Below are positions 15,664 to 24,097 of a stretch of DNA of 33,858 nucleotides, piece after piece (position 1 is the first letter of the stretch; each line of letters starts with the position of its first letter). A program made the translations under genes and the position numbers. The notes beneath the pieces were generated by a model that saw nothing but the letters and a program-made list of their open reading frames with translations, was not told the DNA's origin and ran no database searches. The stretch is from Rhodoferax sp. (GTDB taxonomy: Bacteria > Pseudomonadota > Gammaproteobacteria > Burkholderiales > Burkholderiaceae_C): positions 1 through 33,858 of the forward strand of contig JAIFLV010000167.1 of the NCBI GenBank assembly GCA_020048895.1, read 5' to 3'.

Positions 15664-18297
15664 ATGCCAGCCTCCCCACCCTTGAACTCCGACGAATTTG
15701 ACAACCCGACACAGGCGGAGTCGGTCTGGCATGCGCCGTTCGCTGCGCCAGGGCACTTCGACGAATTGCGCGGATGCCTCTCCAAAGCTGGTTCCGTGGT
15801 TTCAGTTGCTACAGATTCTGTAGCTGGTGACGCTCTGTTTTCGCCGCATTGGCGGCATTTTTTTGACGCGTGCGTGACCGACGGCGGTGGTGATCTAAAC
15901 CAACGCGCCGAGCGTCTGGCGCGACAGATTCGAGACAACGGCGTGACGTACAACGTCTACGCTGACGAGGGCGGCCCGCAGCGGCCGTGGTCATTGGGGC
16001 TATTTCCGCTGATCATTTCGCCACAAAGCTGGCAACAAATTGAATCGGGCGTTGCCCAACGGGTACGCCTGCTTGACCGCGTCATGGCCGACGTCTACGG
16101 ACCTCAGGAACTGTTGGCGCGCGGCTTACTTCCTCCCGCACTGGTGCACGGGCATCCGGGCTATCTGCGCGCTATGCATGGCGTTCAGCCCGTGGGTGGT
16201 ACACACCTGCACATTGCAGCCTTTGATCTGGCGCGTGGCCCCGACGGCAACTGGTGGGTGGTCTCACAGCGCGCCCAGGCGCCCTCGGGCCTGGGTTACC
16301 TGCTGGAGAATCGGCTCGCCGTATCGCGACTGTTTCCACAAAGTTTCGAGAACCTGCACGTGCAGCGGGTCGCCGCTACATACCGCGCCATGATCGACAG
16401 CATGAAGCGCATGTGCCCTGCGGGGCCCGAGGCGCATATCGCGTTGCTGACCCCAGGGCCCTACAACGAAACCTACTTTGAACACGCCTATCTGGCGCGC
16501 TACCTGGGTTTAACGCTGGTGGAAGGCAGCGACCTGGTGGTACGTGACCAGCGACTGTTTCTCAAAACCCTGCGTGGCCTGGTGCCGGTACACGGCCTGC
16601 TCAAGCGGCTCGACGATCAGTTTCTTGATCCGCTGGAATTGCGCGCCGACTCGACCCTGGGTGTGCCTGGGCTGCTGCAAGCGATTCGCGCGGGCCACGT
16701 GCTTGTGGCCAATGCACCGGGCTCGGCATTTCTGGAGTCCCCGGCGCTGCTGGGATTTCTCCCGGCCTTGTCCCAGCATTTGCTGGGTGAGGCATTGCAG
16801 TTGCCCGCGCTGCCCACCTGGTGGTGTGGCGAGCAGTCGGCACTGGACGAGGTATTGCCGCGCCTGGCCGAGCACACCGTCAAACCTACCTACCCTGGCT
16901 CGACGATCCACGGGAGTTTTGATGCCGTGCTGGGACGCACCCTCAACACGTCTGATCACGTCACCTGGGCACAACGCATCGCAGCCCAGCCGGACAACCA
17001 TACGGTACAGGCTTTTCTCCCGTTGTCACAGATGCCGACGTGGAGCAACGACAATGGTGGCGGCAGTGTAGTGCCGCGCTCCGTGATGCTGCGGGTATTT
17101 GCAGTGTCGCAAGGGCCACAATCCTGGCGCATCCTGCCGGGTGGGCTGGCCCGTGTCGCTGGTGGCAGTGCCGACGTTGCCTCCATGCAATACGGTGGCA
17201 GCAGTGCCGATGTGTGGGCCATGACGAATGGCGATGTGGACAAGACCACCCTCTTGCAGCCCGCACTGACACCCACCGCACTGGCACAACGCAAACGGCT
17301 CGTCACCAGCCGCGCTGCCGAAAACCTGTTCTGGCTGGGTCGCTACAGCGAGCGCGCAGAAAATTCCGTGCGCCTGGCACGGCTGACGCTGGAAGTGCTC
17401 AACGGCGAAGACCAGTCACTTCAGCCCCTGTTGCTGTGGCTTGGCCGCATGGCGGTCATCAACACGCTGGTGCTTCCGGGCGTACCTGTGCTGACTTCCG
17501 CGCCACAAGCGCGCAGGGTGTTTGAACGCTCATTGATCTCCAACCTGGGTTCGAGTGACCAGGCAACCAGCGTTGGTTACAACCTGCGCGCCGTGCGACT
17601 GGCAGGGGCGGCGGTACGCGAACGTTTGTCACAGGAACACTGGAGTCTGATGCAGCGTGCAGAAGACCGCTTTTTTGAAAGCTGTGCCCTGCACATGGCG
17701 ACCTCCGATTATTCTGCTGTGCAAGCCATGGCAGCCCTCAAAACGGCCAGCGAACATCTGGTCGCAATGACGGGCTTGCAGACGGACCGTATGACCCGCG
17801 ACGATGGCTGGCGCCTGCTGAGTATCGGACGCCACATCGAACGCCTGGGATTTCTTGCATCGGCGTTGCGCAACGGCCTGCAAGCCCAGGCCGTGCACTA
17901 CAACGGTGGGTTCGAGTCCATGGTTGCGTTGTTTGACAGCACGATCACCTTTCAGGCCCAGTACCAGCAAAGCCGCGATATGGCGGCACTGGTGGATTTG
18001 CTGGTGCTGGACCGGGACAACCCGCGCTCCCTCGCCTGGGTGGCACACACCCTGCGCGGGCGCCTTGCCAAGCTGGCGGGTAGCGAACCGAACCAGCTCA
18101 GCCTCCTGTCCTACAGCGTACCCGACCCCGGCATGTGGCAGCTCGACTGCCTGGCCAGTCCGAACGGCGACGGGTACTACGAGGCGCTGATTGAGGCGCT
18201 GCTCGACTGCAGCGAGGCTGCTTACCAGGTGTCTGAAGAGATTGGCGCGCTGTATTTCACCCATTCGGGTGATGGCGGGCACAGTTTGGGGGCGTGA
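15664..18297 (+). CDS. circularly permuted ATP-grasp / alpha-E fusion protein
   Basis: An 877-residue fusion of a circularly permuted ATP-grasp ligase (about 75-520, with the family stretches ARQIRDNGVTYNVYADE and YNETYFEHAYLARYLG) and an alpha-helical alpha-E domain (about 545-865, beginning ENLFWLGRYSERAENS). ATP-grasp enzymes form amide or peptide bonds through acyl-phosphates, and this one is predicted to do so on an unknown substrate. The start is uncertain: I take the ATG at 15664, but an in-frame ATG at 15595 is also possible and neither has a clear ribosome-binding site. Residues of about 38-62 seem to be a repeat-derived insertion (see findings). The stop overlaps the start of the transglutaminase gene (TGATG), which agrees with the known co-occurrence of these families. 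Family assignment strong, reaction unknown. Confidence 0.88.
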   Translation: MPASPPLNSDEFDNPTQAESVWHAPFAAPGHFDELRGCLSKAGSVVSVATDSVAGDALFSPHWRHFFDACVTDGGGDLNQRAERLARQIRDNGVTYNVYADEGGPQRPWSLGLFPLIISPQSWQQIESGVAQRVRLLDRVMADVYGPQELLARGLLPPALVHGHPGYLRAMHGVQPVGGTHLHIAAFDLARGPDGNWWVVSQRAQAPSGLGYLLENRLAVSRLFPQSFENLHVQRVAATYRAMIDSMKRMCPAGPEAHIALLTPGPYNETYFEHAYLARYLGLTLVEGSDLVVRDQRLFLKTLRGLVPVHGLLKRLDDQFLDPLELRADSTLGVPGLLQAIRAGHVLVANAPGSAFLESPALLGFLPALSQHLLGEALQLPALPTWWCGEQSALDEVLPRLAEHTVKPTYPGSTIHGSFDAVLGRTLNTSDHVTWAQRIAAQPDNHTVQAFLPLSQMPTWSNDNGGGSVVPRSVMLRVFAVSQGPQSWRILPGGLARVAGGSADVASMQYGGSSADVWAMTNGDVDKTTLLQPALTPTALAQRKRLVTSRAAENLFWLGRYSERAENSVRLARLTLEVLNGEDQSLQPLLLWLGRMAVINTLVLPGVPVLTSAPQARRVFERSLISNLGSSDQATSVGYNLRAVRLAGAAVRERLSQEHWSLMQRAEDRFFESCALHMATSDYSAVQAMAALKTASEHLVAMTGLQTDRMTRDDGWRLLSIGRHIERLGFLASALRNGLQAQAVHYNGGFESMVALFDSTITFQAQYQQSRDMAALVDLLVLDRDNPRSLAWVAHTLRGRLAKLAGSEPNQLSLLSYSVPDPGMWQLDCLASPNGDGYYEALIEALLDCSEAAYQVSEEIGALYFTHSGDGGHSLGA
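15808..15834 (+). repeat. degenerate interspersed repeat inside the ATP-grasp gene
   Basis: A 27-base segment beginning GCTACAGATTCTGTAGC, itself a perfect seven-base inverted repeat around ATT. It matches the minus-strand segment at 24542-24568 at 21 of 27 positions by my count, and lies in the same reading frame (ATDSVAGDA versus ATNSIAAHA). Confidence 0.45.
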
Positions 18298-19307
18298 TGC
18301 AGCTTCAGGTCACCCACGAAACACGCTACGACTACACGCCGGCCGTCAGCGTTGCACAACACATCGCCTATCTGCAACCCTTGAAGACGTCGCGTCAGCA
18401 GTTGCTCGGCCACCGGCTGTACATCACCCCTGAGCCAGCCCAGCAACTTGCCAGTACCGACATTTACGGCAATGCCAGACAGTTCTTTGCCCTTCAACAC
18501 GCACACACCCAGTTGCGCGTGACGGCCACCAGCATTGTGGCTACGCAGGCGCCGGTGAGCAGTCCGAGCGTGATGGCATGGGAGGCGGTACGTAACCGTT
18601 TGCAGTACGGTGCTCGCGCTATTTTTGATGCTGCAGCGGAGTTTGTTTTTGCCTCACCGCACGCACCGAGGCATGCTGACTTCGCTGATTTCGCACGTGT
18701 CAGCTTTCCTGCGGATCGCCCGCTGTTGCTGGCTGCCCGCGACTTGATGCAGCGTATCCACAACGAAGTGGCCTACGAGACCCACAGCACCCAGGTCAAT
18801 ACGCCAGCAATGCAGGCGTTGGCCCAACGCAAAGGCGTGTGTCAGGACTTCGCCCACATCATGGTTGCCTGCTTGCGTTCGCTCGGACTTCCGGCGCGAT
18901 ACGTCAGTGGCTACCTCTTGACCAACCCTGCACCCGGTGAAGCACGCCTGATTGGCAGCGATGCGTCGCACGCCTGGGCCTCTGTCTATTTGCCGGATCT
19001 GGAAGGTTCCAACGCATCCGAGCGGTGGCACGATTTTGATCCGACCAACAACCGCGACGGGTGGGGCAGCCCAGGTGAGGACTATGTAACGCTTGCCGTG
19101 GGCCGTGACTTTGCCGACGTTTCGCCAATCCGCGGCGTGATTCATGGTGGCGCTCACCACACCTTGACCGTCGGTGTGACAGTCGAACCCTACGCAGTCT
19201 TTGATCCCAATGGTTTTGGCACACTGCAACCTAGCGCGTCACAATCCCAAAGTCAGTCACAATCCGGGTCGCAATCCCAAACCCAATCTCAAAGTCAATC
19301 GCCATGA
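18297..19307 (+). CDS. transglutaminase-like cysteine peptidase
   Basis: A 336-residue protein with an N-terminal bacterial transglutaminase-like beta domain (about 1-85) and a catalytic core. The papain-like triad is visible: Cys182 in KGVCQDFAH, His225 in DASHAWAS and Asp248 in FDPTNN. The likely start is the ATG at 18297, overlapping the ATP-grasp stop; a GTG one codon earlier is possible. Proteins of this family are predicted to cleave or transfer amide bonds and are commonly encoded next to ATP-grasp/alpha-E genes, so the pair may make and remove a peptide-type bond. The C-terminus is odd: about 24 residues of Ser-Gln repeats following the conserved core. The gene ends in an ATGA overlap with the RidA gene. 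Confidence 0.9.
   Translation: MQLQVTHETRYDYTPAVSVAQHIAYLQPLKTSRQQLLGHRLYITPEPAQQLASTDIYGNARQFFALQHAHTQLRVTATSIVATQAPVSSPSVMAWEAVRNRLQYGARAIFDAAAEFVFASPHAPRHADFADFARVSFPADRPLLLAARDLMQRIHNEVAYETHSTQVNTPAMQALAQRKGVCQDFAHIMVACLRSLGLPARYVSGYLLTNPAPGEARLIGSDASHAWASVYLPDLEGSNASERWHDFDPTNNRDGWGSPGEDYVTLAVGRDFADVSPIRGVIHGGAHHTLTVGVTVEPYAVFDPNGFGTLQPSASQSQSQSQSGSQSQTQSQSQSP
19238..19304 (+). repeat. Ser-Gln codon repeat tail
   Basis: Short degenerate repeats of TCACAATCC/CAA/AGT codons encode SQSQSQSQSGSQSQTQSQSQ at the end of the transglutaminase gene. Replication slippage is a likely origin. The tail would be a flexible, polar linker. Confidence 0.8.
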
Positions 19308-19762
19308 GTATTTACAACACCCTCACCTCCTTGGGCATTACTTTGCCCCCCGTTGCTGTGCCCGCCGCTGCCTATGTGCCATTTGTACAAACCGGGCAAC
19401 TTGTCTTTTTGAGCGGACACATCGCCAGGAAAGATGGCAAACCGTGGATTGGCCAACTCGGCAAGACACTGACCACCGATGAGGGAAAGGCAGCGGCCCG
19501 CGCCATCGCCATCGACCTGCTGGGCACACTGCACGCCGCTGTGGGGGACCTTAACCGCGTCACGCGCATCGTCAAGGTAATGTCACTGGTGAACTCCACT
19601 GGCGAGTTCACTGAACAACACCTGGTTACCAATGGTGCCAGCGAATTGCTGGCTCAGGTTTTTGGCCCGGAACGAGGTACGCACGCACGCAGCGCCTTTG
19701 GCGTGGCACAGATTCCCATGGGTGCCTGTGTGGAAATCGAGTTGATTGCCGAAGTCGCCTGA
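19304..19762 (+). CDS. RidA/YjgF family protein
   Basis: A 152-residue Rid-superfamily protein. Canonical RidA hydrolyses reactive 2-aminoacrylate and other enamine/imine intermediates released by PLP enzymes. The chain carries the family core SGHIA, the N-terminal GQLVFLSG strand and HARSAFGVAQIPMG near the end, where the Arg of ARS aligns with the carboxylate-binding Arg of RidA. It is of the slightly longer YjgF-like subgroup (152 rather than about 128 residues), for which the substrate is less certain. The start overlaps the transglutaminase stop (ATGA at 19304-19307), implying translational coupling with the ATP-grasp/transglutaminase genes. It converges with the SulP gene, leaving 12 bases between stops. 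Confidence 0.9.
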   Translation: MSIYNTLTSLGITLPPVAVPAAAYVPFVQTGQLVFLSGHIARKDGKPWIGQLGKTLTTDEGKAAARAIAIDLLGTLHAAVGDLNRVTRIVKVMSLVNSTGEFTEQHLVTNGASELLAQVFGPERGTHARSAFGVAQIPMGACVEIELIAEVA

Positions 19763-19770
19763 AGTCGCCT
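19751..19770 (+). repeat. perfect tandem 10-bp duplication at the ridA-like stop
   Basis: GAAGTCGCCT occurs twice in direct succession. The first copy contains the last two sense codons and part of the stop of the RidA-like gene; the second is untranslated and fills the gap between convergent genes. Confidence 0.9.
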
Positions 19771-19774
19771 CAAC

Positions 19775-21985
19775 TTACAGACGCGAATCCTGCCATTGTG
19801 AGGTTGCGTTGGCAAGTTGACTGGTGGCATTGCTCGCCAATGCATCCATCAAACGCACCGCAAGTGAACCGAACTCTGCCGCCAAGGTGTCGAATTGCTC
19901 CCGGCTCAGTGCATAGACTTCGGTCTCAAGCACCGCTATCGCTTCACCCGTAGCAGGGCTGTTCCTGTAGAAACCGTTGCCACACAAAACATCCCCGGGA
20001 CCAGCAAACGCGAGCTGCAAGTGGTTCTTTCTTCCAAGTGCCATTTCAATACTGAGTTGCCCTTTGCGCACCAGATACAGACCATCGTCCGACGCTCCGT
20101 GCTTGAACAACTTCTTGCCAGCGCGTAACGTGCGCGTTTCGGCCATCTGCACCAGTGATTCCAGGGCTTGGGCAGAGACACCCTTTAGCAAGGGCATCGC
20201 AGGCAACTCCAGCACTTGCGTCTGTGAAAAATCCACCGGACAGAATGGATTCTCACGTTCTTCGACCCACTTGAGCGCGTCCTCAAGCTGGCGGAACGCA
20301 AATGCCTTGTTGGTGGGGCGCACGACTCCCGTCTCCTTCAGGAACCGCTTCATCTTGAGGCCACTGGGCAGGCCCTTCGGTATGTCGCAAAACACCAGGA
20401 AAGCGTCGTGCTTCTCCAGCTGATCCTTGATTTGCTCCAGCACGTGCGTGGCCGTCACGTCCAGCGATTGCACCCGATGCATATTCAGAATGACGTACTT
20501 GCGTGAGCTGGTTTCCGGCTCCAGCGCCGCGTGCAACTGGCTGGCGGTTCCAAAGAACAGACTGCCTTGCAGTTCGAATACCACCGCTTCATACCCGGTG
20601 GGCTCCGGTGCCGCAAACGGGCTCGGGCCATGATTGCGGCGCGAAAAAATGTCCAGGCCATCGGTACGACTGCGAATCACCGAGCTGCGGGTCTGCTCGC
20701 GTATGAAAAGGAGAATGGCGAGCGCAACACCAACCCCAGACGCTGCTATCAGATTGCCAAACAAGGCCACGAGGATGACTGACAAAATGACCATGAAGTC
20801 CAGCCGGGTCGCTGGTGTATAAAAAAATGCCAGACTGTGCCGATCGATCATCCGAAAGCCGGTGACGATCAGAATGCCAGCCAATGCCGCCACGGGAACC
20901 CAGGCGATCAGCGGTGCCAACACAACCAGCGCCAACAGGGATGCCACACCGGTAATCACCCCTGACATCTTTGTCGTGCCGCCACTGGAAATATTGATCA
21001 GCGAGGCGCCCATGGTTCCGGCACCCGGGATTCCTCCCACCAGCGACGAGGCCATATTGCCTACGCCCTGCCCAATGAGTTCCCGGTTGGACTGGTGGTT
21101 GCTGTTGGTCATCGCGTCGATCACCAGACAGGTCTTGAGGGTGTCAATGGAGAGCAATACCGCCAGTGTCATGGCCGGCACACCCACCTGCAACACCGTG
21201 GCCCAGCTCAGCAGTTCGGCCGACGGCAGGCGCAGACCCAGCGTATCCGCAAGGTCGCTGCCGCTGGCGGCCAATGGCCCTACCAGCAGGGGATTGTGTT
21301 CAACGTTGCGCAAGGCCGGGTCCAGCCAAGCCAGTAGTCCGTAACAGACAACACCTGACAGCAAGGCCAGAATGGTGGCTGGCACCACCTTGGTCAAACG
21401 TGGCATCAGCAGCATGGCAGCGACAACCACCGTTCCCAACAAGATGCTTTGCCACTGCCAGACCGAAGGACTGCCCAATGCGGCCCACAGGCCAGCGGCA
21501 CCTACTACCCCCAAGAACTTCGGGATCTGACTGCCAATGATGATGAGCCCAACACCGCTCAAATAGCCACTAACGACCGGGAAGGGAATGTACTTGATGA
21601 GTTGACCAATGCCCGCCAGTCCGAGGCCGATCTGAATGGCACCCGCAAGCAGACCGATAAGTCCCAACAGCACCAATGCATGGTCGGCTGACATCCCCGC
21701 CTGCGCAAATCCGGCCGCCAACGCAGACAAAACCGCCGCGGCTGGTGCACACGGCGCGGTAATCAGGCGCGTGCTGCCGCCCAGCAGGGGTGTCACCAGG
21801 CCCAACGCGATCGCACCCAGGATGCCGGCCACGGCTCCTTGAGCACCCAACTCGCCACCGAGTGGCGCCACAATGGCTACGCCAAAAGCAATCGCCGAAG
21901 GCAACGCCACCAGCATGGCTGCGGTGCCTCCCCAGAGGTCACCAGCGATGTGGTTTTGACGTGGAGCGTCAGGCAAGTCTGGCAA
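19775..21985 (-). CDS. SulP family anion permease with STAS and cNMP-binding-like domain
   Basis: Inner-membrane SLC26/SulP transporter, 736 residues, predicted to carry sulfate, bicarbonate or dicarboxylates. Order: SulP membrane domain (about 15-420, many hydrophobic helices; family stretch GNMASSLVGGIPGAGTMGAS), STAS (about 460-570), and a C-terminal cyclic-nucleotide-binding-like domain (about 590-715). I choose a TTG start at 21985 because GGAGGG (21999-21994, minus) lies eight bases upstream; a longer reading from a TTG at 22063 would overlap folK further and lacks that site. The start overlaps the folK end. In the nucleotide-binding domain the phosphate-binding Arg position reads PATGEA, so cAMP binding is doubtful. 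The tail has a short ATSQLANATSQ duplication. Confidence 0.88.
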   Translation of the reverse strand: MPDLPDAPRQNHIAGDLWGGTAAMLVALPSAIAFGVAIVAPLGGELGAQGAVAGILGAIALGLVTPLLGGSTRLITAPCAPAAAVLSALAAGFAQAGMSADHALVLLGLIGLLAGAIQIGLGLAGIGQLIKYIPFPVVSGYLSGVGLIIIGSQIPKFLGVVGAAGLWAALGSPSVWQWQSILLGTVVVAAMLLMPRLTKVVPATILALLSGVVCYGLLAWLDPALRNVEHNPLLVGPLAASGSDLADTLGLRLPSAELLSWATVLQVGVPAMTLAVLLSIDTLKTCLVIDAMTNSNHQSNRELIGQGVGNMASSLVGGIPGAGTMGASLINISSGGTTKMSGVITGVASLLALVVLAPLIAWVPVAALAGILIVTGFRMIDRHSLAFFYTPATRLDFMVILSVILVALFGNLIAASGVGVALAILLFIREQTRSSVIRSRTDGLDIFSRRNHGPSPFAAPEPTGYEAVVFELQGSLFFGTASQLHAALEPETSSRKYVILNMHRVQSLDVTATHVLEQIKDQLEKHDAFLVFCDIPKGLPSGLKMKRFLKETGVVRPTNKAFAFRQLEDALKWVEERENPFCPVDFSQTQVLELPAMPLLKGVSAQALESLVQMAETRTLRAGKKLFKHGASDDGLYLVRKGQLSIEMALGRKNHLQLAFAGPGDVLCGNGFYRNSPATGEAIAVLETEVYALSREQFDTLAAEFGSLAVRLMDALASNATSQLANATSQWQDSRL

Positions 21986-22436
21986 TGCGCTGTCCCTCCA
22001 CGGCGAACAAATGCCTGGCAGCCACACGCTGCGGTGCAATCTCTGCCAACGGATTGAGCACAAAGGCCCGAAGCCACATTCTTGGATGCGGCAGCGTCAG
22101 CGTAGGTGTATCGATGTGCGTATCGCCATGCAGCAGCAGGTCAAGGTCCAGGGTACGTGGTGCGTTGCGATAGCTCCTGACACGCCCCGCACGTTGCTCG
22201 ATGTCTTGCAGGACCAGCAGCATTTCGAGAGGCTTGAGCAGGGTAAGCACTTCTACCACGGCGTTGATATAGTCCGGTCCGCTGGAGTCGACGGGAGCGC
22301 TCGCATACAAAGAGGATTGCCGGATGAGTGCCACGCCGTCGAGTTCGGCGATGGCCTGTACGGCCTGCAGTACCGTGGCACTGGCATCACCCAGATTGGC
22401 ACCCACGCCAACGTATGCAGTTACAGGCGCGCGCAC
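21969..22436 (-). CDS. folK: 2-amino-4-hydroxy-6-hydroxymethyldihydropteridine pyrophosphokinase
   Basis: Folate-pathway kinase that transfers pyrophosphate from ATP to hydroxymethyl-dihydropterin. About 155 residues, near the family norm. Recognisable motifs: YVGVGANLGD near the N-terminus, SSLYASAPV, DYINAVVEV, the signature RNAPRTLDLDLLLHG with its metal-binding Asp pair, and LPHPRMWLRAFVL. There is no ATG at the front. A GTG at 22436 is preceded at seven bases by GAGGAG, part of which is the pcnB stop region; a TTG at 22451 is an alternative. It follows pcnB with a 12-base stop-to-start overlap region, as is common in proteobacteria, and overlaps the SulP start. Confidence 0.93.
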   Translation of the reverse strand: MRAPVTAYVGVGANLGDASATVLQAVQAIAELDGVALIRQSSLYASAPVDSSGPDYINAVVEVLTLLKPLEMLLVLQDIEQRAGRVRSYRNAPRTLDLDLLLHGDTHIDTPTLTLPHPRMWLRAFVLNPLAEIAPQRVAARHLFAVEGQRIARLA

Positions 22437-22447
22437 CAAACTACTCC

Positions 22448-24064
22448 TCAAATTCCGGTTGCGGCACTGCCGTCCGCATTTCCACTACCGAGTCCACCCC
22501 CGTTGCCACTGCCCGTCGGGCGGCGACGCCGGCGACGCTTGCGCGGCACGCCCGAATCGGCCTCGCCGGAAGTGGCCGGTGGCAGTAATCCAGCAGGCGC
22601 AGCAAAATGCTCGGTATTGGCGCTAGCACCCGTGGCACCAAAGCCTCCGGTTGGGGGTGCCCGGTGGGTGCGCGGTGCGCGCTGCCGCTTGTGCTGTTCC
22701 TCGCGCACAAGATCCACCATGTCCTGGCGAATGCCGTCATTGGCCATACTGAATTCCTGCCACCAATCGGCCAGCACTTCTTCCACTTCCCCCACATCGG
22801 CGCGCAGGCGCATGAAGTCAAACGCCGCACGGAACCGTGCCTGCTCGACCAGCCCAAACGGAGTGCTCCCCACCCGTTTTTGAAAGCGCGGTTGCATGAC
22901 CCAGATTTCGCGCATGTCGCTGGCCAATTTGCCACCCCCTGAGACGTCGCCAATGCGGGCCTGAAAGACATCGTCGATGGCATCCATCAGTGCCGGGTGG
23001 GAATGCTGATGCTGCTCGAGGCGGCGCGCCCAGCCATCTCGCACATCGGACCACAGCACACAGGCCAGCAGGAAGCTGGGAGCCACCGGTTTGCCTTCGC
23101 CCACCCGCCGATCGGTATCCTTCAGAGCGGCATTGACAAACGGCTGCTCCGAGCGCTCCACCACCACATCCAGCAACGGATAAATGCCGCGCGCCATGCC
23201 AAGTTGCTTCAGTGTATCGATAGACGCCAATGCATGCCCGGTTTGCAGCAGTTTGAGCATTTCGTCAAACAAGCGACTTTGCGGGACATCCGCCAGCAAT
23301 TCCTGCGATTTCACGAGGGGCGCGGCTGTCTTGGCCTCGAGTTTGAAGCCCAGGCCGCTGAGCTTGGCCGCAAAACGCACGGCACGGATGATGCGCACCG
23401 GGTCTTCCCGGTAACGGGTGGCCGGGTCACCAATCATGCGCAGCGTGCGGTTCTTGGAGTCCTTCAAACCATGGTGGTAGTCGACCACCACCTGGTTCAG
23501 CGGGTTGTAGTACATGGCATTGATGGTGAAATCACGCCGCACCGCGTCCTCCTCCTGGGGACCCCAGACGTTATCCCGCAACACACGACCGGTGCTGTCA
23601 ACCGCGTGCTTCATGCCCGCCAACTCACTGCGACTGGTCTTCTCATTGCCCGCCACCTGTTCGGCAGCCGCGTTGTCGAGATAAGCGCGAAACGTAGACA
23701 CCTCAATCACTTCGTGTTCGCGCCCCCGGCCAAACACCACATGCACGATGCGAAAGCGCCGCCCGATGATGAACGCACGGCGAAACAGCCCTTTCACTTG
23801 CTCAGGCGTAGCGTTGGTCGCCACATCGAAGTCCTTGGGACGCAAGCCCACCAGCAGGTCGCGCACCGCACCGCCCACCACGTAGGCTTCAAAACCAGCG
23901 TCCTGCAGCGTGCGTACCACGGTCACCGCACGTTCATCCACCAGGGAGGGATCAATGCCATGGGTCTGAACCGGAATATCCACCCGTTTGCCGAACTTCG
24001 GGGGCTTGCGCGACAAGGTGGATGTGGTCTTGCTGATGAGGTTGTCTATGAATTTCTTGATCAT
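22448..24064 (-). CDS. pcnB: poly(A) polymerase I
   Basis: Adds 3' poly(A) tails to RNA and so promotes decay. 538 residues. The nucleotidyltransferase head shows VVGGAVRDLLVGLRPKDFD with the metal-binding Asp78/Asp80, followed by EVSTFRAY, the RRDFTINAMYY motif and the EDPVRIIRAVRFAAKL helix used to recognise poly(A) polymerases and CCA-adding enzymes. The C-terminal domain and a basic, Gly-rich tail (RKRRRRRRP) favour PcnB over a CCA enzyme, as does the adjacent folK. The start is ATG at 24064. The 33-base gap to the HAD gene suggests one operon running hda, HAD, pcnB, folK, sulP. Confidence 0.95.
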   Translation of the reverse strand: MIKKFIDNLISKTTSTLSRKPPKFGKRVDIPVQTHGIDPSLVDERAVTVVRTLQDAGFEAYVVGGAVRDLLVGLRPKDFDVATNATPEQVKGLFRRAFIIGRRFRIVHVVFGRGREHEVIEVSTFRAYLDNAAAEQVAGNEKTSRSELAGMKHAVDSTGRVLRDNVWGPQEEDAVRRDFTINAMYYNPLNQVVVDYHHGLKDSKNRTLRMIGDPATRYREDPVRIIRAVRFAAKLSGLGFKLEAKTAAPLVKSQELLADVPQSRLFDEMLKLLQTGHALASIDTLKQLGMARGIYPLLDVVVERSEQPFVNAALKDTDRRVGEGKPVAPSFLLACVLWSDVRDGWARRLEQHQHSHPALMDAIDDVFQARIGDVSGGGKLASDMREIWVMQPRFQKRVGSTPFGLVEQARFRAAFDFMRLRADVGEVEEVLADWWQEFSMANDGIRQDMVDLVREEQHKRQRAPRTHRAPPTGGFGATGASANTEHFAAPAGLLPPATSGEADSGVPRKRRRRRRPTGSGNGGGLGSGNADGSAATGI

Positions 24065-24097
24065 TTTTATTTGCGGGAGCGTTGCTTGCCTCCCTGG

